From: Anthostomella pinea
Taxonomy: Eukaryota > Ascomycota > Sordariomycetes > Xylariales > Xylariaceae
Direction of reading: 5' to 3'
NCBI GenBank assembly: GCA_963556695.1
Contig: CAUWAG010000007.1
Location: 3,038,001-3,102,000 of the forward strand
DNA: 64,000 bases
This document shows, piece after piece, positions 35,301 to 45,300 of the stretch. Positions within the stretch are counted from its first letter, which is position 1, and every line of letters begins with the position of its first letter. Both the position numbers and the translations under genes were made by a program. Under the pieces are notes generated by a model. The model was not told the DNA's origin. It saw nothing but the letters and a program-made list of their open reading frames with translations, and did no database searches.

Positions 35301-36702
35301 TTTTGAAGCAGTAGGCAATTCCTTCTCTGGTTCTGGTGCTGGTTCTGGTACTGGTGCTGGTACTGGGCTTTGCGTATCCCTTGGCAAACTGACCTCTGGC
35401 TGTTTCCCAATGGAGTCCTTGCTCAACATCCGCTCGGTGCTTCGGGGAGGCGGTTGCGGTTCTCTTCGAGGGCCCTGGGCCATCAGTGGTGCTGGAACAA
35501 GATCACTGTCTGCCCCAATCCCAATCTGCGGTCTAGCTGGATCCATTGGTGGCCTTTTCCTACTTGGGAGGTCGACCTTTGAAACTATTTCCGACTCGCC
35601 AAACTTGCCGTGTACGCCAGGTCCCGGCATGCCACCTCTTGATCGCGGGGGTATGCTTCCTGTATCGTCGCTCCGCGCCGTAGAGAATGAATCTTGACTT
35701 CTATTGTTCCCAGCTAACCTGCGCAGTACTGGAGGCTGGTTGACAGCACGGGTCGAGTCCATGCTGGGAGCAGGCGATGCAGTGCCGTTGGGGGGTGCTA
35801 GGTTGCGCGCAGGCGAGGGAGGTTGGTAGGCCTGAAATGGCGGAGCAACGCTCGTAGCAGGGGAATAATTGACATTATTCTGCGCAAGTCCGGCATCGGA
35901 TCGCATGCTCTTGGGTTCTGGTCGGGAGGGAGGTCGAGAAGGGGCTCTAGGGGGAGGCAAGGCATTGATTTGAGGAGGAGTCGGCGTAGGTCGCGGTGAC
36001 ATGGAATCAGCGGTTGGCGCTCGCCCTCCTGGGGGTGGCCTTCGTGTCCCTAGCACTTGGTCGAGTTCACGCTGCTCGAACCCTTTGAGTTCGGGGACAT
36101 TGCCGCCTGTGTATTTGCCAAATATCTTGATGAGACTAGCGATGAAGAACTTCTTCTCCTTGTCTGCATGGGCCTGCCAGTAGTACGGCTTTCCGATGCT
36201 GACGGTGAATCCCGTGTCGCCCGCCCACTCCCGCTTCTGCGGATCGGCCGTCGGGCCAGTGAAGGACTCTATGGCGGTCAAGTCATTCAAATCCCAAGTT
36301 TTGCCGATGGAGAAAGACCCGTTCGCGTTCTCTTTGGATTTGTGCATGCGCACTCGACCCGATTTCCGCACGGCTACAATGATGACTCGAGGCTTTTCGG
36401 ATTGGCTTCGGGCTTCTGGAGGAGGTGGGCTCGTAGGATGGGACGAGAACTCGGTGATCTTGATGTGGGTGATGTATGTCTCCAGCACTTGAAGAGTTGT
36501 CAAGTCAGCAACTTGTTGCTCGCCAGGAACAGAGGGTCGAGGGTGGAGGGCAGGGTAGCAGCATACATGATCCATCGATGTCCTTCTTGTTGAAGCAGCT
36601 CTCAACGATGCGCCGCTTTTCCTCCTCGAACTTCTCGGCTCTGTTCATGTCACGGCCAAAGGCAGAGCCGGAGCCACTGCCATTGGGCCGCGGATTATCC
36701 AT
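32341..36702 (-). CDS. sec3: exocyst complex subunit Sec3
   Basis: Sec3 marks exocytosis sites and helps tether secretory vesicles to the plasma membrane, binding PIP2 and Rho/Cdc42 GTPases. Exons: 36702-36567, 36487-34494, 34446-33323 and 33265-32341, 1392 aa with frame kept. N-terminal PH-like PIP2-binding domain at about residues 45-180 (ETYITHIKITEFSSHP, RVRMHKSKENANGSFSIGKT, TGFTVSIGKPYYWQAHADKE, IASLIKIFGKYTGG). Then about 400 residues of Pro/Ser-rich disordered linker. The C-terminal half is helical exocyst rod: VELSTLSDDIAYIEAQGQG, FQEEDERVDGIKKGLDSAI, WKYSPLVLYAREVDLEQW, KFVEDQIRAIEETKVKIHKR, ending VLFEWPRADIKSAFSNTGR. Length is usual for filamentous fungi. No defect seen. Confidence 0.96.
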
Positions 36703-37523
36703 TGTTGACGGGATCCAAGCCGGCGTGGACTCATGAATGGAGCTGGGGGCGCACTATTCGGGGAGGTTCAGGGAGCATCTTTGTGTTCACTCTCTGCATG
36801 TAGCCTTGACCAATTGCCGGCTCGGTAGTAACGAATGGTTCGAGTTCAAGGTTCAAGGCGGCGCGGTCGCCTCAGTCGCCTCCACGGTTGGGTAATCAAT
36901 CGCAAGACGTTGCGGTGAATTGTGATGCAGATAGAGGGATTCGAAGATGTGGTATCGGGAAGGTAGTTGACCGGAGGGTAATATTACGATGGTGTCCAGC
37001 AAAGGGCAGCATGGAATGGTCATATAGGGACGGACGGGATGGCAGATCGCGCGCAGTATGAGATGTCGAAGAGGCCAAAGTACCCTGGACTGCCTGGCTT
37101 GGAATCCTTGGCTTCTGTCTCCTCGGGTGACGCCACAGTTGAGTGACCACCGCCACATCACTAGCCACGTGTCTGTCCCCCACAGTTTTAGACCAAACAT
37201 GCACTGACACCAGACATCCTTTCACACATTGCTGTGGCTCCTCAACCCATTTTCCAGCCACAATAACGGATGGGTCACGGACCAGGATACAAGGTACCTT
37301 GGAGCCCAACGGGTACCCGTTTGTACCTGATTTGTACCCAACTGGGATGATAGCTACTTCTGGGATGGGGACACCACCCATCCCTTCTTTCAATCAAGCA
37401 ACTTCCAGAATACAGACCAATAGCCACCTATCGTGACCCTGGTCCTCATTCTGGATACCGCTACCACAAGGCACATTGCGTCCTGGCCAGCCTGGACACT
37501 GTTTTATTTCACGATAACACAAT
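36703..37523. other. intergenic between sec3 and the S58 gene
   Basis: Upstream region of sec3 on the left and downstream of the S58 gene on the right. No gene recognised. Confidence 0.45.
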
Positions 37524-38803
37524 CTAGTCCATATACTTCTCCATGATCTCCTTCACTCGTTCAAGGGGAAGCGCCTCGATCGTGTGTCCCTGGTTCCCCA
37601 CCATTGTTTCCGCCATGCACAAGGCGTTATAGATCGCTTCCTCTGTCGCCTCTGCGACAGCTTCGAAGAGGCCGTTGATAGACGAATCATCCACCAGCTC
37701 GGCATCATTAGTTGACGGCTTGAATGGATCCACTGCACGCCGATCCATGGATATCGTTTGGACGGGGATACCATTGCCGGTTGAGAAGGCCAGAAAGATG
37801 TCACCACTGGGGTTGTGTCCCCGACCACCGACTCGGGCAAGGCCTACCGTTGCTCTCTTGGCCAGTCGCTGAAGTTGAGTCGGGTGCAGGGGCGCATCTG
37901 TGGCGATGATCACGATGATGCTGCCGTCCTTTCGGTCTTTCTCCCTCTCCAGGTTCTCCTGGGCCGCTTTCTTCTCCGCATCTTTCTCAGCCGCCTTTTC
38001 GGCTTCTGCAGCCAGGATGCGTCCAACAGGCACACCCGTAATTCGTAGGTGAGGCTTCTTGCCGTAGTTGGCCTGCACCAGCGCACCCACGGTGTAGTCC
38101 TTGGGCTCCCCTTTGCTGTTGAAGCCCGGGACCACTCGACTACTGCTGCCTGTTCCACCCTTGAAGTAATCTGCATCCATCGAATTCAGTACTAGTAATG
38201 GCGCTGGAGAATGAGGAATGATTGAGAGCATTCCTTACGGCAAATCATTCCAGCACCCCCACCAACGCAGCCTTCTCTGACGCGATCACTGGACACACTT
38301 TCCAAGCCCTTGATGATGTGCTCTGGCTTGATGACAAATTGGCTCAAGTCATTCAGATACCCGTCAAAGGTCTCGGCGACAACCGGCAAAAGAAACCAGT
38401 CGACCTGGCCTTTAACCACCCCCTGAGCCTTGATCGTGTACTCGTAGATGCCCTGGTAAGCAGCACCAACAGCGAAGGAATTGGTGATGATGATCGGGGA
38501 GTGCAGCAAGCCAGTCTCGTTGATCCAATGGCTACCGGTCATCTCTCCGGAGCCGTTGAAGCTGAAGATGCCGGCATAGCAGGCCTTATGGAACCAGTCC
38601 TCGCGCGGAAGGATGCTCGTGACTCCGGTGTTCACGTTCCCATTGTCGGCGAAGATCTCCTGGGTGTGTACCCGGACGCCGGGGACGTCTGTCAGCGAGT
38701 TGAGTGGTCCCGGCTTCCAGTCGCCGAGATTTAGGTTTGGCAGAAGGTCTCGGATTCGCATCCGAGACGGTTCGCTGGCGCCGGCGGTGTTTGAGGCTGA
38801 CAT
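37524..38803 (-). CDS. S58 family (DmpA/BapA-type) aminopeptidase
   Basis: N-terminal-nucleophile hydrolase of the L-aminopeptidase D-esterase / beta-peptidyl aminopeptidase family. Exons 38803-38239 and 38170-37524 give 403 aa. The intron (donor GTAAGG, acceptor ATGCAG) joins GAGMICH to [11 protein letters not shown]. Seen: [63 protein letters not shown], and [15 protein letters not shown], where the Gly-Ser bond is the family self-cleavage site and Ser the nucleophile. The C-terminal part has [14 protein letters not shown] and [16 protein letters not shown] Lys/Glu-rich insert of about 25 residues ([20 protein letters not shown]) precedes the cleavage site. Start taken at the ATG of MSASNTAG; no signal peptide, so cytosolic. 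Confidence 0.92.
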
Positions 38804-39584
38804 ATTGGAGAAATATTTCACTCTGAATTCAATCGACAGTATGTGTGCTACCTTGGTGAGATGGTTCTAGGCTGGCTCTCAGTTCAAAACATCTACTGTA
38901 CTTCTGCCTGGTCCTGCTCGTTCATATATAGGCCAGCTCCGAGCTCCGATAACACGATACTGACATACGGTGGGGATGATACAGATGGTGGGGATTGAGC
39001 AACGTTATGCTCTCCGGCTGAGTCACACCGGCGATCTCTACGGGGGTCCTGCCCGATGTGGAACAAGTCAATCCGATCTGTGTGACATCCCTCTGATTCC
39101 CAGGTCGTGTGTGGGCGCAGATGCAGGCTGTACTGTACGTACGTGGATCCACTGTCTAGTCGCTTGAAGCTTGCCGAAGACTCAAGAGGTTACTGAACAA
39201 CACACGGCCCCAAGTCGGCCTGTAAGCCCCTAAGCAGAGCAAAGCCTTCATTTTCTACCTGGTATCCTCATAGCTGCGGATATAGTACGTGCACAGCTGC
39301 AGCAAAATGGGTTCGTGATGCGGAGATCTCGGGGTCCTGGTTGTCACTCTAGCTGATCGGCTCAATGCATCCGGACTCAGGTACCCCACACCATGCCATA
39401 CCGAGGTCGTCTTCCCCGCGGTGATGACGATGTCTTGGTCTTCACTCACACCAACCTACCAGCTGGATAACTGAAGAGGATGAGTAAGGGACAAGAGGTT
39501 TACACAACTGTATAGCTGTTGGAAGCCTTTGAGAATCACAAACGCGGCAATTGAGTACCATATCGAGTCGGAGGATTCGCCGAG
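38804..39584. other. shared upstream region of two divergent genes
   Basis: Lies between the S58 gene (minus) and the transhydrogenase gene (plus). No gene recognised. Confidence 0.5.
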
Positions 39585-41298
39585 ATGGCTGCCGCAGTCC
39601 GCGTTGCCCCGAGTGTAAGTACCTACTCCGCATCATAGATGTAAGGTTAGGTTGCACATTGGAGAGGATGAACTGAGAAGACAACAGGCCGCAACGAGGG
39701 CATTGAAACTGCTCCGGACAGTGCAGTACACGCACCCGCCCTCGTGTCCATGCCACTCAAACCCAGGACATCATCACCACCATGCTGCCAGACCCCAGAT
39801 CGACGCCTATGCCCAGCGGACGTGGCAGACTGGCCGGCGCGGGTTCGCCTCGCCTATGGACCCTTCCCAGCAGAAGGAATACGCCTTCGAAATGGCCGCG
39901 TCCTCAATTCGATTCGGGCCTGGCGTAACCCAGGAAGTCGGCATGGACTTCAAGAACATGGGTGTCAAGCGTGTCTGTGTCGTGACTGATCCGACAGTCA
40001 GGCAACTCACTGCCATGAAGCAGGTTGAGGAGGCTCTGTCGAGGGAGGGTGTTGAATATGATATATTTGACAAGGTGCGAGTCGAGCCGAAGGATAGCTC
40101 GTACGTGACCGACATGCTTCAGCGAGAAATGAAGTCTTACTGAACGAAAACCAGCATCAAAGAAGCCATCGAGTTCGCCAAGCCCTACAAACCAGACGCT
40201 TTCCTGGCCGTTGGCGGAGGCTCGGTCATTGACACAGCCAAATTGATGAACTTATACACCGAATATCCCGATGCCGACTTCCTCGATTTCGTCAACGCGC
40301 CCCTAGGCAACGGGCGGCCCATCGACAAGCAGCTCAAGCCCCTGATCGCCATCCCCACCACGGCCGGCACGGGCAGCGAGACGACGGGGACAGCCATCTT
40401 TGACCTCGTGGCCAAGCGTGCAAAGACCGGCATCGCGCATCGCAACCTCAAGCCCACGCTCGGCATCTGCGACCCGCTGAACACGCGGACGATGCCCGCG
40501 GCCGTGAAGGCAAGTTCCGGCCTCGACGTCCTCTGCCACGCGCTCGAGTCCTGGACCGCAATCCCGTTCAACGAGAGGACGCCTCGCCCGACGAACCCGA
40601 TCATGCGGCCTGCATACCAGGGCGCCAACCCGATCAGCGATATCTTCTCGTTGAGTGCGCTACGGAGTACCGTCAAGTACCTCCCGAGATCGGTAAAGGA
40701 TCCCGAGGACTTTGAGGCGCAGAGCGAGATGCTACTCGCTGCTACGCTTGCCGGTGTGGGGTTTGGCAACGCGGGAGTGCATCTATGTCACGGCAAGTAG
40801 ATTGATTCCCATCGCGATCATCGCAGGGCGATGCGATGCACCTGTACTAACTAGCCCGCCCAACCAACAGGCATGTCCTACCCGATCTCGGGCCAGAACC
40901 CGGGGTACCAGCACGCAGGCTACGAAGTAAGCACGCCTATAATCCCGCACGGCGTCTCGGTCGCCGTGTCGGCGCCCGCCGTCTTCCGGTTCACGGGGCC
41001 CTCCAACCCTGAGCGCCACCTCGCGGCGGCCGAGGCCTTTGGGGTGGACGTCACCAACGTGAAGCGCGAGGACGCGGGCGAGGCGCTCGCCGACGCCGTC
41101 ACGGCGTTCCTGGCTGAGCTCGGCGACCAGCCGAAGGGGCTGAAGGAGCTCGGGTTCGGCCACGACCACATCGATGCGCTGGTCGAGGGGACTATCCCCC
41201 AGGCCCGCGTGCTGATGCTGGCGCCGGGCTTGGCGGCGGAGCTGGAGCGCGAGAGGGACCAGTTGCGCAGGCTGTTTGAGGATGCTATGGTGCACTGA
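39585..41298 (+). CDS. hydroxyacid-oxoacid transhydrogenase (iron-alcohol-dehydrogenase family)
   Basis: ADHFE1-like enzyme, in mitochondria, moving hydride between 4-hydroxybutyrate-type hydroxyacids and 2-oxoglutarate. Exons 39585-39614, 39688-40100, 40155-40792 and 40871-41298 give 502 aa. Seen: a His-rich, basic N-terminal presequence (GHHHHHAARP, TGRRGFAS), SSIRFGPGVTQEVG, VCVVTDPTVRQL, LAVGGGSVIDTAK (NAD loop), LIAIPTTAGTGSETTGTA, SGLDVLCHALESWTA and CHGMSYPISGQNPGYQHAGY with metal-binding His, and GLKELGFGHDHIDALV. The last intron (40793-40870) begins GCAAGT, a GC-AG intron: only this junction restores CHGMSYP. A 10-codon first exon carries the presequence start. Confidence 0.92.
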
Positions 41299-41704
41299 AG
41301 ACTGGGGGTTGGAGCGAAATTTGTTAGGTAGTTCGTCGTGGTGCTTTGGCGGAGTGAGTGTAAGGAGCCGTAGTAGATACTTAGTGAAGATTAACCATTT
41401 GCTGTTCTTGGTGATTTTTCTTCGTATGAGATAAGAAAAGGCCGAACATGGCCTCGTATGAACCCGAAGCCATCTCTCAGGGGGAGCCTGCCAGGCTCCT
41501 CACTCCACCCCCGACCCGCTGGCTCTTCCGATTAGCTAGCAAAGCTGTGTAATGCTCACCGCATTCTAACCACAGTCTATCCAGGAGATCCATACAAGCG
41601 GCACAACTCCACACACACATGATCAATAGCAAAGCCTTAGCTCTTTCCTACTTATATGACTACAAATTGCTGATCTTCCATCAATCAACATCCCTGTTGG
41701 ATTC
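41299..41704. other. intergenic, nothing recognised
   Basis: Downstream of the transhydrogenase gene and upstream of the tRNA. Confidence 0.5.
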
Positions 41705-41788
41705 GGCCTGGTGGCGAAATGGTATCGCGCCAGATTTCGGTTGAAATCATCACTCTGGAGATTGCGGGTTCGAATCCCGTCTGGGTCG
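41705..41788 (+). tRNA. tRNA-Arg(UCG) with 12-bp intron
   Basis: Cloverleaf by eye: acceptor GGCCTGG/CTGGGTC (three G-U pairs), D stem GCG/CGC with loop AAATGGTAT, anticodon stem CCAGA/TCTGG, T stem GCGGG/CCCGT with loop TTCGAAT, discriminator G. The anticodon loop needs removal of TTGAAATCATCA one base after the anticodon, the standard place for tRNA introns. The resulting anticodon is TCG, reading CGA. The B box GGTTCGAATCC is intact. Confidence 0.88.
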
Positions 41789-42328
41789 CATTATCTTTTG
41801 CTCGTTGTATTGCTGGCTGGCTTTTCATTTTTGCATTTCTTTCCTTTTGTCATGGGATTCACAGTGCTGTCTTGTCATAGCGGCAAGCCCTAGCTGGGGC
41901 AGTGATCTGTGCACGTGATGTGGCCGTGCAGAAGTGACAACCTCCACTCGATTGGAATTGGGGCATCCATCTCTCCCCTTTCAGGTGATCCTGGTCTATG
42001 ATTCTTGTCGTTGCCATCCATCCGTTGACTTGTTACTGCGTTCACCCCATAGATACCTAGAACATGTCATGACTTGCAGGTACAGGACAGATTGCAACAT
42101 CACTGGCCTTCCTATGGTGCAAGAGGAATCTACAGGATATCCTTATATTAATTCACCGCCATGGGACATTCAAATATTTCGCATTACTAGGAGGAGACGC
42201 CACTGTTCTAGCAGTAGCCTATGGCCACATGAAAATCTTCGCAAATATTCAGGGTCGATACTAAATCACGTATGCCCGCACGATCAATATCACACTCAAA
42301 CCGTCCATTCCGCCAACCCATCCATCCA
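41789..42328. other. intergenic, nothing recognised
   Basis: Between the tRNA and the end of the subtilase pseudogene. Confidence 0.5.
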
Positions 42329-45300
42329 TCACGTCTCGCAGGTACAGAAGCCCGAACCACCCCAGCCGACATCATTTCGCTGGCACGTCTTGTCGACGCC
42401 GCTCGGGCAGTAGATGTCCTGGCAGGCGGACGGATCCTTGCAATCGGAACTCTTGCACTCACAGTTGCTAGAACCGGGTATTAGTTAAGGTGTATGTAGG
42501 TCGGTAGGTATCACCACGCCCTCTGTCACTTACCCGTACGGATACGATAGGGAATCCGCCTTGGTGTCGCAGTAGCGGGCGTCTTCTTTGCTGGGGCACT
42601 TGTTGTTGCACTCGCCTGTTTGTTTCGTTTGCGTCAGCCTTTTATGCTTACGCACCGTCTATAAATCCACGCTCTGGGTCGCGTCTGTGGGCTTGGCGTC
42701 AGGGTTGAGGTTGGGGGAACATACCCGGTTCGGGCGCGTTGGCTGCACAGCCTGAGTCCCATGCGCAGGCGCAGGAGACTGAGTGTGATGCCTCGTCCGT
42801 CTCACAGTGCTGGGTGAAGCCTGCAGAGCACTTGCTGCAGTCGTCGTTGTCACAGCCGGCTGGCCCGTGATGATACGTCGTTGGGGTGGGTGTGGGTGTT
42901 GGCTTGGTCGAGGTTGGGGATGTGGTGGTGGTTGAGGTGCTGGACGAAGTCGACTTGGCGGAGGAAGTTGACTTGGTGGACGAAGTGGACTTGGTGGACG
43001 AAGTCGAGGTGGTAGAAGACGAAGTGGTCGTGGTCGACTTCAAGGATGTGCTTGATGTCGTGGGCTTGCTCGCGGCCGAGGTCGAGGTCGCGGACGTGCT
43101 CGAGGTCAAGGATGTGCTTGAAGTCGTGGGGTTGCTTGCGGTCGTGGTCGAGGTCGTGGACTTGCTTGAAGTTGTGGGCGTGCTCGCTGTCGAGGTCGAG
43201 TTCGTGGCCATGCTCGAGGTCAAGGATATGCTTGAAGTCATAGGCATGCTCGCGGTCGAAGTCGAGTTCATGGACATGCTCGAGGGCAAGGATGTGTTTG
43301 AAGTCGTGGGTGTGCTCCCGTTCGAGGGTGCCCCGGTCTGTGACGGTGACTGGACTGTCGTGGCCGGCACCGTCGCTGTAGCCAGGGTGGTCGGGGGCGC
43401 AAGGGGGCACACGTAGTCCGGGTCATTCGGGTCCGACCTTTTGGGGTGGATAGGGTTGGGCGGTGCATCGCAGTCTGTGATCACGTTAGCTGGCCGTTCC
43501 CACGCATGGTATTGACGCTACATTGTGTCAACACTCGTCGGGGGACTGACTGGGTTGTTGGCCGTGGATACCGTTGTAGGCAACCCTGATATCCGCTGGC
43601 ATTGGATATGGTAACTGTACGCCTGCTGGGGGCAGCTGTTGGTCCATCGGAACTCTGCGGTAGGCAAGTCCTGTCATTAGGTCCTTCAGGTTCTTGGTGT
43701 GCCGATAGCCTTGATCTGCCGCTCCATTTGGATCCCACTGGAACGAGCCGGGGTAGAGACGGAGGAAGTAAGCTGCCAGGCCCGCCTGAGAGAGTCAGTT
43801 CCTGTCTCCGGCCGAACGGCCTTTCGCTCAGAATGGACTTACGACTTGTGGTGCAGCGGCACTTGTCCCATCCACATCTACTGGGATTCCACCTATGCCA
43901 GCACACCTGACCTTGGTGGCCTGTGCCCAGATGGTCACAGGACAGTTGCAGTAATCGCCCTCAGGGGAAGTCCTAGGCCAATATCTGCCAAGCGAGTCGG
44001 TGCCACCGACAGCGATGACATTGCTATCTGCCTTGGCCATCGAAATCGGAATTGTGTCCGCCATGTAAGAAAGATCCCCGTTGGGGTTGTTTGGGTCGAA
44101 ACCCCCGTTCCCAGCAGCCAGGACATAGACTACCCCCAGGTCCTTCAAGGCATTTAGATGTTTGGTGTATACATCCCATTATTCCGACCACGTATCAAAA
44201 TCGAGGTGAGGATACGCTGAGAAGTGTCAGCTCGGAAGATGGCTACCGCGAAGGAAAGAGACTTACACTCAGAACACGTGGCAACGGCCTTGCCCTGGAG
44301 CCCTCGATCCTTGATGACGTTGACCACTTTAGAGATGCATCTATAGCTTGGACCTGTGTGTCCGCAGTGTAAAAGTCACCGGTGGCATCGCGGAATGAAT
44401 TCCGGGTCTTTATCAGGAACGGTCTGCGTGCACGTTAACATCCGGTCTCGAACCCCACACAGGCGATTGCTAAATGAAGAAGGAAAGGGGACACCAAGGA
44501 TTGTTCTTGGAACCAAGGCTCAGGGTCTTCTGATGGGATGTTAATATACGTACCACACACGTTTGGCAATACTATAAGTGCGGCCGACGGCTATAGAAGC
44601 CACGTACGTGCCGTGCCCTACAATGACGCCGTTTTCGGCCTGAGGAATGAGTAGAGATCAGTGAAGTGACCTGCGCGTTGTAAGGGAATTTCGAATAGCT
44701 GAGGACTCACAGCAACATCATCCATGTTCTCTGGCAACCACATCTCCTGTGGTACGACTTTCAAAGCCACATTGTTTGGCAACGTGTAGGAGACCTCACC
44801 CCAGTCACCGTTGATGTCGTCTTGGGTGAGTCCCCAATCGGCGAACTGGGTTGTGCAATGTCTGTGTCAGCGCTGGCCCAGGTAGCGAAAATGTGATGTA
44901 CTCACATTTGCAGACACGTCGAATCCTGTATACAATACAAATACTGTAATGCCCTCTCCATCTGTGTCATCACGGCTGTAGGGTTGTCCTATAAGAGGCA
45001 TTCTGGAGTCAGCCGATATTAGTCTCTGCTGATCAAACGTAGGCGGAAGGGGCTCGTCTGTCGGCACGAGGTGAGCAAGCTCCTCCTCGGATGTCTTATT
45101 CGTTGGCGTCTGCTGTGACGAAGGGCGTCTGCTCCACTTGACAAAGTTCCAGCCGGGCCCGTAGCGGGCGACCCTCGCTTGCATCTCCTCCATGGTGGGC
45201 GAAAGGTGCGTAAAGGAAATCAGTTTGTCTGCATGCTTTAGCGAGTGAGATCCATTGGTCAGCGAATACATGAACGGATAACCCTGCGCAATGTCCATCT

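Noticed and set aside
40101..40154. Frameshift in the transhydrogenase gene
   Set aside because: The frame change is explained by a normal intron (donor GTACGT, acceptor ACCAG) that restores DSSIKEAIEFA.
42886..43416. Plus-strand 176-codon Val/Glu-rich frame
   Set aside because: Antisense shadow of the Ser/Thr-rich subtilase tail; the low-complexity codons lack stops on both strands.
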